DNA from: Cohnella fermenti
Lineage (GTDB): Bacteria > Bacillota > Bacilli > Paenibacillales > Paenibacillaceae
Reading direction: 5' to 3'
NCBI RefSeq assembly: GCF_004801405.1
Contig: NZ_SSOB01000008.1
Span: 62,001 to 126,000, forward strand
Length of the DNA stretch: 64,000 nucleotides
Part shown: in pieces, positions 48,639 through 57,104 of the stretch
Layout: the number at the start of each line of letters is the position of its first letter
Numbering within the stretch: the stretch's first letter is position 1
Position numbers and translations under genes: made by a program
The notes under the pieces: model-generated
The model's input: only the letters and a program-made list of their open reading frames with translations
Databases searched by the model: none
Told to the model about the DNA's origin: nothing

Positions 48639-48955
48639 ACGGTCTCCAGGGCTTGTACCACATCGCGGAGCAAGGCGGGATTGAATCCGGCTTCGACCTC
48701 GATAATAGCAGCACCGATACGGATCCGAAGGCTAGAGGGGTGTCGTTTCGGCTCAGGAGTGACGATGGCTTTGATAAAAGTGGTGGATGAGGTAGCCCTT
48801 GTAGGGGAAGCTGAACCGCTTAGCCTTTTCATCCACGTGTATAGCCCGCGACGATCTACCTGATTGGCTTTGCACCATCTTGTTGCCTTCTCTCCGCTGG
48901 AACGGAAGGCGGCGACTCGTTCCTCCCATTTCTTCCGCACCTCTTCTCTAGCCAT
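48632..48955 (-). CDS. tnpA: IS66 accessory protein TnpA
   Basis: 107 residues: WEERVAAFRSSGEKATRWCKANQVDRRGLYTWMKRL is the N-terminal helix-turn-helix of IS66 TnpA. First gene of the element; 7-bp overlap with tnpB indicates coupled translation. Confidence 0.92.
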   Translation of the reverse strand: MAREEVRKKWEERVAAFRSSGEKATRWCKANQVDRRGLYTWMKRLSGSASPTRATSSTTFIKAIVTPEPKRHPSSLRIRIGAAIIEVEAGFNPALLRDVVQALETVC

Positions 48956-49155
48956 GAAAAAACCTCCTCTAGGTGAACTCTGAGGAGATTATCTCATGGA
49001 ACTATTCAGGGAAGAAGGTGGGGAGGGTTTGACGCTTACGTTGAGAACGGAAGAACCCTTATGGATAAAGGGAATTTCGTGTGAAGGTTGTTGAATCTCG
49101 AAGGAAACATAGTTATAATTGTAACTATAATTCCAACATATGGAGATAATTTACC

Positions 49156-49293
49156 ATGACCTATCGCGTGCATCATTACAATAAAAAGAACGGCGTTACC
49201 TACGTATACGAAGCCGTCTCGGTTTGGGATAAAGAGAAGAAGGCTCCACGAAACAAGCAAGTTTGTATCGGTAAGCTAGATCCGGCAACATGA
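49156..49293 (+). pseudogene. IS1634-like transposase N-terminal relic
   Basis: 45 codons beginning MTYRVHHYNKKNGVTYVYEA and including PRNKQVCIGKLDP, the N terminus of IS1634/IS4-superfamily transposases; then it runs into the toxin relic and stops. The upstream region has the short inverted stretch ATAGTTATAATTGTAACTAT. Only the first tenth of a normal transposase remains. Confidence 0.7.
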
Positions 49294-49489
49294 TGGAAAG
49301 TCTGTGAATCTTCATCATATGACCCAAAGGAATGATAGTTCAATTGCTGAAGTCACACAAACGTTCTATCAAGAAAATAGTAAAGTGTTGCATATTAATC
49401 CTAATACAGTTCCATCAGGCATCAATCGAAACGAATTTAATAAATGGAAATCGGATTATTGGAAGAATCGAGCAGACGATTTTAGATAA
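49292..49489 (+). pseudogene. LHH-family nuclease toxin tip relic
   Basis: About 65 codons: GKSVNLHHMTQRNDSSIAEV, then SKVLHINPNTVPSGINRNEF and YWKNRADDF. This is the C-terminal end of an LHH-type HNH/Endo VII nuclease toxin, with the defining His-His pair kept. Everything upstream (RHS core and pre-toxin) has been lost at the junction with the transposase relic, so no toxin is likely to be made. Confidence 0.65.
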
Positions 49490-49503
49490 CGGGAGGAATA
49501 CAA

Positions 49504-49962
49504 TTGAGTCTGGAAACTTATCTAGAAGCTAAGGAATTAATACAGAACAATAAGGAAAAAGGATTTTTTGTAGGCTCACGTTCTGATGAATTGATCTCTT
49601 TAGCTGAAGAAGCAACAAGAATAAAGTTCACTGGCTTCTACACAGATTTTTTGAAGACATTCGGCGCAGGCAACTTTGGGTCACAAGAAGTTTACGGGAT
49701 TATTGGTGATGATTTTGAAAATTCTTCTGTCCCTGATGCGATTTGGTTCACACTAACTGAACGACAAGAGGTCAACCTGCCTGATAACCTGCTCGTTATA
49801 TACGATACAGGTAGTGGTGAACTTTATTGTCTAGACTTTAGTTCTGAAGAACCTCATGTCGTTGAATTTGTTCCGGGAATTGATTCGGACCAACAGAAGT
49901 ACAATGTTATTGCTAAAGACTTCGGAGATTTTTTATTAGACCTTGTAAAACAAGAACTGTAG
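49504..49962 (+). CDS. SMI1/KNR4 (SUKH) immunity protein
   Basis: 152 residues, TTG start behind GGGAGGAATACAA. SUKH features: ISLAEEATRIKFTGFYTDFLKTFGAGNFGSQEVYGI and LLVIYDTGSGELYCLDF. SUKH proteins neutralise many nuclease toxins, in agreement with the LHH relic just upstream. The gene is intact although its toxin is broken, a common state for orphan immunity genes that protect against relatives. Confidence 0.88.
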   Translation: MSLETYLEAKELIQNNKEKGFFVGSRSDELISLAEEATRIKFTGFYTDFLKTFGAGNFGSQEVYGIIGDDFENSSVPDAIWFTLTERQEVNLPDNLLVIYDTGSGELYCLDFSSEEPHVVEFVPGIDSDQQKYNVIAKDFGDFLLDLVKQEL

Positions 49963-49965
49963 CTG

Positions 49966-50007
49966 AAAAACCTTGATCGGCTTCCTGCCTTTCAAGGTTT
50001 CTTTTTT
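49966..50007 (+). terminator. Cassette terminator, copy 3
   Basis: AAAAACCTTGA (49966-49976) with TCAAGGTTT (49992-50000), then CTTTTTT. It starts 4 bp after the SUKH stop. Confidence 0.85.
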
Positions 50008-50106
50008 CAGTTGATCTCTAAAGACTATAAAGCATCGAAAGATGTGGGACGTATTTCGGCATTTATGACAGCTGTACAGGAATCGGCGAGGCTACCCGGT
50101 GCAGAA

Positions 50107-51511
50107 TGATGGGCTGAATCTCGCGACAAGAACGGTAGGAACGGCAACCTATAGCTACCTTTACAACGGACATGCGGACGTCACCTCTCTCACGGATGCG
50201 AGCGGCGTTGTGCAGAGCACCTATTCCTATGACGCATTCGGCAACATCGTCTCCCAGACGGGAACGATAAACAGCCCGTTCCGATACGCCGGCTACCAAT
50301 ACGACGACGAGAGCGATCTGTATTATCTCAATGCTCGTTATTACGATCCGAAGATTGCGAGATTCTTGAGCGAGGATACGTATGCTGGAAAAGCGGAAGA
50401 TCCGTTGTCGTTGAATCGGTATATGTATGTTAATAATGAGCCAGTAATGTACTATGATCCTACTGGTCATTGGTGTCAATCTTCAAAGGGTAGTCACGCT
50501 GGAAGCACGCCAGATAAGTGTACAGATCCAAATAATTTTATACCGGATAGTGTTTATTATGCACATCTTGGATTACAGACTTCAACTAAACCACTGGTTG
50601 ACACTGGCTCATCAAATTCAATTACATCAACAAATTCACCATCATCAGGAGGCAAAAAAACTAATCTTGTAGAAAATACTAGTTCAGCAAATACCACTTC
50701 GAATTCACAACCGCAAATAGTAAATTATTTAATGCAACAATCAGACATAGATTTAGATCCAGCGGTTCAGCAGGTAATATCATATTATGATGATATTGTA
50801 TTATATGCTCATGTGGCATTAGATCAAGGTATAATTAACACTTCTGAATATAATAGGTTGATGTTGCTTTGCAAGAATGATATTGATGAGCTGAGGAAAT
50901 CAAACAAGTTTGATGAGGAATTGCTATCAAGTAGTGATGTAGGTAGATCATTAACAACCATGTTGGGTAGTACAGTTGCTGAGGTCGGTTGGACGATTGT
51001 TGACATTTCTCTTCTCACTATACCAGTAATAGATGTTATTACTGGGGTTTTAATTGACCCAACTCCAGCATCGGCGGCTACAAGAACTGGAGATACTCTT
51101 GATAAAATTAACAAGAATCAGGGTATTATTGAAGAAATTCTAGCAAAGGATTCTAAGTACGGGGCGAAATACACTGTGTATGAACTGTATGATGATGAAG
51201 GGAAAGTTAAATATATTGGAAGAACACGCCAAGATATTAGATATAGGCTGAGCCAGCATGAATTAAACGATTCGGTTAAACGCGGATTAAATATTAGAGT
51301 TGCTAGAATAGAAGGAAAGCCACTCACAAATTTGTCATACTCTGAAGGTAGGGGTCTTGAGTCTAAATTGTATGAAATGATGTTAGATAAAGAAGGGAAA
51401 CTATTGAATAGAATTAAGCCGTTGGATTTAAGTGAAATAGACAAAGGTACTAAAAAAGGTTTAAAAGCTCTTGAATATTTAAAAAAGGCAACAGCCTTTT
51501 TGAAGAAATAA
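50107..51511 (+). pseudogene. Silent RHS tip cassette 3 (GIY-YIG nuclease tip)
   Basis: Open for about 468 codons but without start site, signal or export part. Homology to the RHS core begins abruptly at 50107 (ATGGGCTGAAT) and covers only the last about 90 core residues to DPTGH. The tip has a hydrophobic pre-toxin stretch (WTIVDISLLTIPVIDVITGV) and ends in a GIY-YIG-like nuclease: YTVYELYD, VKYIGRTRQDIRYRLSQHEL and a later Glu (ESKLYEMM). A functional tip sequence with no means of expression here. The Imm26-type gene follows at 16 bp. Confidence 0.75.
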
Positions 51512-51527
51512 ACAAGGAGGAAGTCTA

Positions 51528-52003
51528 GTGGCCAAAAAGCAAAAGTATAAGACTGGAGATTTAATTCTGATACCATTAGAAAGTGGAATTGGAAATATGG
51601 TGGGTCGTATCTTGAGTATTGATGGAGGGGCGTTGCTACTGGAGATTTATAGAATGCATCCAATAATGGAAGCGGCTAACTTTGATTTTAATGTGGCCTC
51701 CAATGATAAGCCCATCCTTAATATGTGGTGTTACGATAAAGCTGTTAAGAATGGTACTTGGCCAGTGATTGCTAATCGGCAAATTGAGAATCTGAATGAT
51801 ATCTATTTTTGGACAGAGGACGCAGGGGGGGGGGGTATTCGTTACAGAAAAATAATGGAACAGTTCTGGGGGAGGCAACGGATATCCATATTTCTAAGGA
51901 GGAAACACTACATTATTCCCCTTATGGGATAGCCAATGAAAGTTCATTGCCGAGAATGTTGCAACGGATAGTTCAACGATTGGCGCTTGTATCCAGTGAC
52001 TGA
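51528..52003 (+). pseudogene. Imm26-family immunity gene, frameshifted
   Basis: GTG behind AAGGAGG. The first about 110 codons (GDLILIPLESGIGNMVGRIL to FWTEDAGGGG and RKIMEQFWG) match Imm26. The natural end (GEATDIHISKEETLHYSPYG to LALVSSD) is in another frame; one G is missing in the G run near 51868-51872. As it stands the gene makes a 134-residue product with a wrong tail. A run of 11 G at 51825-51835 lies within the gene and could also slip. Sequencing or assembly error is possible. Confidence 0.75.
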
Positions 52004-52006
52004 TTG

Positions 52007-52047
52007 AAAAACCTTGACGGGCAGCATGCTCTTCAAGGTTTTCTTTC
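52007..52047 (+). terminator. Cassette terminator, copy 4
   Basis: AAAAACCTTGA (52007-52017) with TCAAGGTTTT (52033-52042), then CTTTC. Same sequence as copy 1. Confidence 0.85.
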
Positions 52048-52138
52048 TTGAGGGGGGTTACTCAGTTACCGGCTATTTATGATCAAATAGAAATGGGGGG
52101 CTTGTCTCAGTACATTTTATGATATCTGGAGGTGGGGG

Positions 52139-53068
52139 ATGGGAAACCGGCCTGCATCAAGGGCAACCTCCCCCTTGATGCAGGCGAGTCTCTCGGGCGA
52201 GACGGAGCGCGTCGACTATACGTATGACAACAACGGCAACATGATCAGCAAGTCGACGGAAGAACGCAAGAAGACGGACCCGATGAACCTGCCAGAACCG
52301 ACATTCGGGATCTTCGTCTACGGGCAGGTGACGGATAACCCGCGAATCGTGACGGTGCTCGAAGGTGTAGCCCGCTACGAATACGACGTCTTCAATCAAT
52401 TGATTCGGGTGTCGATGGGCAACGGAGGGGCGAGTTACCAATACAACGGAGAAGGCCTGCGAGTTAGGAAAACAGGAAGCGACGGCGAGACGACCAACTA
52501 CATGTACGAATACGACAAGGTCGTGCTGGAGACGGACGGCAACGGGAAGCAAACCGCTCGCAACCTGTATGGGCTGAATCTCGCGACAAGAACGGTAGGA
52601 ACGGCAACCTATAGCTACCTTTACAACGGACATGCGGACGTCACCTCTCTCACGGATGCGAGCGGAGTCGTGCAGAGCACCTATTACTATGACGCATTCG
52701 GCAACATCGTCTCCCAGACGGGAACGATAAACAGCCCGTTCCGATACGCCGGCTACCAATACGACGACGAGAGCGATCTGTATTATCTCAATGCTCGTTA
52801 TTACGATCCGAAGATTGCGAGATTCTTGAGCGAGGATACGTATGCTGGAAAAGCGGAAGATCCGTTGTCGTTGAATCGGTATATGTATGTTAATAATGAG
52901 CCAGTAATGTACTATGATCCTACTGGTCATTGGTGTCAATCTTCAAAGGGTAGTCACGCTGGAAGCACGCCAGATAAGTGTACAGATCCAAATGATTTTA
53001 TACCGGATGGTGTCTCACCGGCGAGATGGAGCCACGTTTCGTTTTTCACCAGTCCACCCGCCGTCTAA
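52139..53068 (+). pseudogene. Silent RHS tip cassette 4, truncated
   Basis: Same leader and hairpin as cassette 2, then the RHS core, then the beginning of the cassette 3 tip (WCQSSKGSHAGSTPDKCTDP) to about 53013. There it changes to unrelated sequence and stops after about 18 codons. The whole nuclease part is gone. No immunity gene follows; an IS4-type element begins 23 bp later. Confidence 0.85.
52151..52184 (+). repeat. Perfect 13-bp hairpin at the cassette 4 boundary
   Basis: CCTGCATCAAGGG (52151-52163) and CCCTTGATGCAGG (52172-52184), identical to 43946-43979, again exactly where homology to the full-length RHS gene starts. Confidence 0.9.
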
Positions 53069-53090
53069 ATTTTGCATGGGTTTAATAATA

Positions 53091-54559
53091 CTGGACAGTG
53101 AAAAGTTCTCCAAAGAAAAATAACCCAATCTAGCGATTTTAGTGTATCCTTTAGTTCTCACACAGAAAGGATAAAATCGCTGAAAGGGTTATAGACTGTA
53201 GTCTACCCGATTTCCGAGCGATTGACCAGACGACATGCTCCCATACCTCGATAAAATCATGCAAGAATTTCGTTCCTGCTTCTCCAGACAAGCCGCCTTT
53301 CACTGGTTTGTTATTGTCGTGCTCGGCTTGATGCTGCGCTCCGACTCGCTTGGGGTGTCCTCCATCGTTCGGGACCTTGCTTTGCACCCGCGCGGTTATG
53401 AGACGCTCCTCCATTTCTTCCGTTCCTCCGCCTGGACCTTGGACGCTCTACGCGTGACGTGGCTCCACGTCGTCCGCAAGACGACTCCCCTAATGACCGT
53501 CCATGATCGCGTGGTGTTGGCGGGAGACGGCATGAAGCAGGCCAAGGAAGGTCGCCGCATGCCCGGCGTGAAGAAGATGCATCAGGAATCCGAGAACGTG
53601 TCCAAAGGCGAATACATCTTCGGTCATCTCTTCGGCGCCGTCGGGGTGCTGGCCGGCACATCGGCCAAGTGGTTCTGCTTGCCGCTGTTCCTGAATCTGC
53701 AAGACGGCCGCGGAGAGCGAGGCGAAGTCGGATTCCCATGTCGTGCAAATGATCGAGCAAGGCTTCGCCGCGGCGAATGTGCTGGGGAACGCGTTGTTCC
53801 TGCTGGATCGCTATTTCCCGTCCGTCCCGGCGCTAACGCGATGGAAGCAGGCGCGGGCTACCAGCGGTATTCAGCTCGTTCTGATTACGAAGGCCAAAAT
53901 CAATGCCACCGCTTATCAATTCCCGGAAGCCAAAAAGCAAGGTCGGGGACGCCCGCCGAAGAAAGGCGCAAAGATCAAGCTCAAAGAGCTTTTTTCAACG
54001 CAGGCCGATTCGTTCCAAACGGCGGAGGTGATGCTGTATGGCAAGCAGGAGACGCTCTCCTATTTGTGCCTCCGATCTGCTGTGGGGACAGAAGCTCTAC
54101 CAGCCGTTACGCTTTGTCCTGGTGCGGCGAGGCGAGCAACTCTCTATTCTAGTGAGTATAGATCTGACGCTTGCGGCTACGGAGATTATCGAGCTGTACG
54201 GCTACCGGTTCAAGATCGAAAGGTGAAGAATGAACAGGATCAACGGCGAATTCGCCAAACACTCGAAGCGATCGAGGGATTCGTCATGTGCAGTTGCATC
54301 GCCACCGGCCTGCTTCAGTTGATCGCCTTAAAATTCTCTTCTCGAACGTCTGGCTTGTTCTGGCGCTATTTACGAACACCATCCAAGACCATCGTTTCAG
54401 AGGCTACGGTCGTCGTGTATTTGCGCAAATCGATTTTTTCGCCTGTTTGCCCAATACCCGTCATTATCGATAACCGAAATAATTCGATCAAAGCAGGAAA
54501 AAACCAGGAATGACGCCGATTCGCTGGCTTCTTAAGGGTTAGAACTTTTCACTGTCCAG
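53091..54559 (+). mobile_element. IS4-type insertion sequence, decayed
   Basis: 1469 bp bounded by perfect inverted repeats CTGGACAGTGAAAAGTTCT (53091-53109 and complement 54541-54559). An 8-bp direct repeat TAATAATA lies at 53083-53090 and 54560-54567. It holds one transposase gene with several frameshifts. It sits between truncated cassette 4 and the right end of the island. Confidence 0.9.
53235..54513 (+). pseudogene. IS4-type transposase, frameshifted
   Basis: The frame starting at 53235 gives MLPYLDKIMQEFRSCFSRQA and VVLAGDGMKQAKEGRRMPGV up to about 53705. The match continues in a second frame (VLGNALFLLDRYFPSVPALT, then AKKQGRGRPPKKGAKIKL) and a third from about 54060 (SIDLTLAATEIIELYGYRFKIE, a YREK-like motif), and shifts again near 54300. 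At least three frameshifts make it inactive. Confidence 0.85.
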
Positions 54560-54617
54560 TAATAATACCTTTGTCATTTACCTTAGAATGTTTGTTGCTC
54601 AGAGAAGATCAAGGGAT

Positions 54618-54719
54618 ACCTTCTGCGGAACCTAGAGAGAAGAAGGCATTACACGAAGAAGATCGCTCCAGGAGCCGACAGGCGGCCCGAGGGCGATCTT
54701 CTTCGTTGTTGCCGGATGG
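54618..54719 (+). repeat. 102-bp direct repeat, right copy
   Basis: Second copy of the selO 3' end plus terminator (compare 28170-28271; two mismatches). It marks the right limit of the island; the sequence after it leads into the cpsB-like gene, which was probably the original neighbour of selO. Confidence 0.95.
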
Positions 54720-54764
54720 GGCGGAGCCTGCTAGTATGAGACGAAACGGAAGGGGGAACTTGCC

Positions 54765-55475
54765 ATGATCGACATTCATTGTCACATTCTGCCCGGAGTC
54801 GACGACGGCTCCAGGGATCTGGAAGAATCGGCGGCCATGGCCAGGATCGCCTATGAAGACGGGATACGGGATATCATCGTCACTCCTCACTTCAACGAGA
54901 CATACCTGACGACGGCGGACACGGTTCACCGGAAGCTGGAGGAGCTGCAGAAGGAGCTGGACCGGCAAGCGATCGGCATCCGCCTGCATCCGGGCAACGA
55001 GGTCCGCCTGGAGAGCAAGGGCTTCTTCGACGATCACCATCGCGGCGGAACCTTCGCCCGCCTGGGCCGCGGCGGAACCCACGTCCTCATCGAGCAGCGC
55101 TGGAAGGGCTACGACCCGGACACGCCGGAGATCGTAGAGCGGCTTCTGGATGCGGGAGTCGTCCCGATTCTTGCCCATCCGGAGCGCCACTTCTTCTTCC
55201 GCGAAGACCCCGAGGGGCTGCTCGGGCTGATCGAGCTTGGCCTCTGGACGCAGGTGTCGGCGGACAGCCTGGTCGGCAACTTCGGGCCGGAGGCGAAGGC
55301 GTTCGGACGCTGGCTGATCGAGACCGGCCGAGCTCACACGCTTGCGACCGATGCGCACAATGTGGAGCGCAAGCCGAACCTCGGCGCGGGGATGGCCGTG
55401 TTCGAAGAGATCGCCGGCAAGAGCGCACGGGCGGAGCTCGAAGCCCGAATGCGGAGCATCGTGGATCGCGCCTAA
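54765..55475 (+). CDS. CpsB/CapC-family PHP tyrosine phosphatase
   Basis: 236 residues of the PHP metallo-phosphoesterase fold: MIDIHCHILPGVDDG, IIVTPHF, then HPGNEVRLE, ILAHPERHFFF and LATDAHN, the metal-binding motifs in order. CpsB/YwqE proteins dephosphorylate the tyrosine kinases that control capsule or exopolysaccharide synthesis. No kinase or polysaccharide gene is adjacent. The ATG follows GGAAGGGGGA. Confidence 0.92.
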   Translation: MIDIHCHILPGVDDGSRDLEESAAMARIAYEDGIRDIIVTPHFNETYLTTADTVHRKLEELQKELDRQAIGIRLHPGNEVRLESKGFFDDHHRGGTFARLGRGGTHVLIEQRWKGYDPDTPEIVERLLDAGVVPILAHPERHFFFREDPEGLLGLIELGLWTQVSADSLVGNFGPEAKAFGRWLIETGRAHTLATDAHNVERKPNLGAGMAVFEEIAGKSARAELEARMRSIVDRA

Positions 55476-55485
55476 TGAATGAAGC

Positions 55486-55530
55486 AAGGCGTTGCGGAAG
55501 CCCGACGAAGGGCAACCGCAACGCCTTTTG
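55486..55530 (+). terminator. Terminator of the cpsB-like gene
   Basis: AAGGCGTTGCGG (55486-55497) pairs with CCGCAACGCCTT (55516-55527), 12 bp perfect, with TTTT at 55526-55529. Confidence 0.88.
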
Positions 55531-55584
55531 CTATGCACAATATGAGGTCCAATCGCCTCGCAGGGTGTCCCCTGATCACGACTG

Positions 55585-55768
55585 GCCGATTTTATGCGAG
55601 AAACCACATACAATCGCCTTCCAACGGCCCCGTATGACCGTTATGTGAAAAACCGCATAAAATCGTTTCCCATTCCCCTCGATAGGCCGATTGTATGCGC
55701 AAAACCGCATACAATCGCTATTTTGTCCCGCCCACGCCGATTTTTATGTGAAAAACCACATAAATTCC
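55585..55768. repeat. Short palindrome array, 50-bp pitch (4 units)
   Basis: Units begin at 55585, 55636, 55685 and 55735 (steps 51, 49, 50). Each is about 30-34 bp with arms like CGATTTTATGTG and CACATAAAATCG around AAAAAC; the arms vary together (e.g. ATTGTATGCG with CGCATACAAT in unit 3), so pairing is kept. The intervening 17-20 bp differ. The gap 55476-55897 otherwise has a terminator and no gene. Confidence 0.85.
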
Positions 55769-55897
55769 GGAAAAAGGGGGAACTGCCGCATCAAGCCGGG
55801 CCTTGGGCTTCGGGCCTCTCGGCTCGTCCCGTGCAACTTCTCCGGCGCCGGATCGACCAAGCGGCCAACCCTCGCATGATCGATCCGCCACCGATCG

Positions 55898-56989
55898 TTA
55901 TTGAGCCGTCAGCTCGCCCGCCAGCTTCTCGACGGCGCCGATGATTTGGTCGCCGTAGCCCCAGTAAGCGTTGAAGTCGATGACGTACACCTGCTTGTTC
56001 TTGACCGCCTTGATGTCCTTAAGCTGCTCGTTCTTGTATAGGCTGTCCAGCGTCGTCTGAGAGTCCGGCGAACCGCTGTACCACGACAGCAGGAAGACGT
56101 CCGGGTCGGCGGCGATGAGCTGCTCGAGGCTGATGCTCGACTCCTCCACGTCCGCGAAAGCGTTCGTCAGGCCCAGCAGGCCCAGAACATCGCCCTGGAA
56201 CGTATCGACGTAGCCGCTGTACGTGTTGATGCCGCCTTCGCCGTTGTCCGATACGTAAGCGAAGGTCTGCTTCGGCGAGCCGGCGAACTTCGACTTAAGC
56301 GTTTCGGCGCGAACCTTCAGGGTGTCGATGTAGGCAGTTGCCGTGTCTTGAATATCGAAGATCTGCCCGATGTTCGAGATGTCCTGGTAGAGGCTGTCCA
56401 AGGTGGCGCCTCTGACCCCCGTGCTGTTGACGAAGGTGTTGATGCCGAGCTCGTTCAAGCCGTCCACCGTGCCTACGCCCCAGTCGGCATCCGCGAACAG
56501 GTCGGCACGTCCGAGAACCAGGTCCGGATTCGCTCCGACGACCGGCTCCTTGCCGACATAATCCTTGGAGAGAACCGGGATTTTCTCGAATTCGTCCTTA
56601 ATTGTCGGGTCCAGGTCGCCGTACAGCGCGGCAACGCCGACCATCTTGTCGGTCAGACCGAGCCGGATCAGCATCTCCGCGATCGGCTGCGTATTCGCCA
56701 CGACGCGCTCCGGCGCCTTCTCGAACGTCTGGTTCTTCTTGACCCACGTTCCGGAATCGCCGGAGGTGGTGAAGTTCTCGATGGTGAGCGGATAGACGGT
56801 TCGGCCGGCAGCAGGAGCGGATTCGGAGGCGGCAGCGCTCGCCGATGGCGACGCCGCGGACGGAGAAGCCGACGGGGAAGAGGAAGCCGAGCTTCCATTG
56901 TTCGAGTTGCTGCCGCACGCCGCCAGAATCATGAAGCAGATGGACAGACAGACCGCTGCAGTACCTTGCCGGAATCGATGATTTCTCAA
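55898..56989 (-). CDS. Iron-siderophore-type substrate-binding lipoprotein
   Basis: 363 residues. TTG start at 56989 behind AGAGGT. Lipobox LAAC (Cys25), a Ser/Ala/Pro linker, then a class III (FhuD/FepB/BtuF) binding fold: ERVVANTQPIAEMLIRLGLTDKMVGV, NPDLVLGRADLFAD, ISLEQLIAADPDVFLLSW and a KNKQVYVIDF end. Divergent from its permease/ATPase genes, with two Fur boxes between. Binds a ferric siderophore or related chelate at the membrane surface. Confidence 0.9.
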   Translation of the reverse strand: MRNHRFRQGTAAVCLSICFMILAACGSNSNNGSSASSSPSASPSAASPSASAAASESAPAAGRTVYPLTIENFTTSGDSGTWVKKNQTFEKAPERVVANTQPIAEMLIRLGLTDKMVGVAALYGDLDPTIKDEFEKIPVLSKDYVGKEPVVGANPDLVLGRADLFADADWGVGTVDGLNELGINTFVNSTGVRGATLDSLYQDISNIGQIFDIQDTATAYIDTLKVRAETLKSKFAGSPKQTFAYVSDNGEGGINTYSGYVDTFQGDVLGLLGLTNAFADVEESSISLEQLIAADPDVFLLSWYSGSPDSQTTLDSLYKNEQLKDIKAVKNKQVYVIDFNAYWGYGDQIIGAVEKLAGELTAQ

Positions 56990-57037
56990 AACAGATGACC
57001 TCTTTTCATTTTTTGTCTAACGCTCTCTATCCATTGC

Positions 57038-57052
57038 TGATAAAGATTATCA
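57038..57052. promoter_or_regulatory. Fur box serving the lipoprotein gene
   Basis: TGATAAAGATTATCA, one mismatch to TGATAATnATTATCA. About 50 bp before the lipoprotein start on the minus strand. Confidence 0.85.
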
Positions 57053-57104
57053 ATATCAATATTAATGAAAACGCCCGCTCTGTCAATCATTTGCCGAAAA
57101 TTAA

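Larger units (their letters stand above)
46604..49039 (-). mobile_element. IS66-family insertion sequence, complete
   Basis: 2436 bp. Ends: GTAAGCGTCAAA at 46604 and its complement ending GACGCTTAC at 49039. The 8-bp target duplication GTTGAGAA flanks both sides (46596-46603 and 49040-49047), the size normal for IS66. Carries the family's three genes, all intact, on the minus strand. It splits the leader of an older transposase relic. Confidence 0.95.

Noticed and set aside
28272-54617. Prophage or ICE with integrase
   Set aside because: No integrase, relaxase, capsid or tail gene is present; only IS transposases. The island edges are defined by the direct repeats alone.
55585-55768. CRISPR array
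   Set aside because: Repeats are not identical, the spacers are only about 17-20 bp, and there are no cas genes. The covarying arms indicate hairpin units instead.
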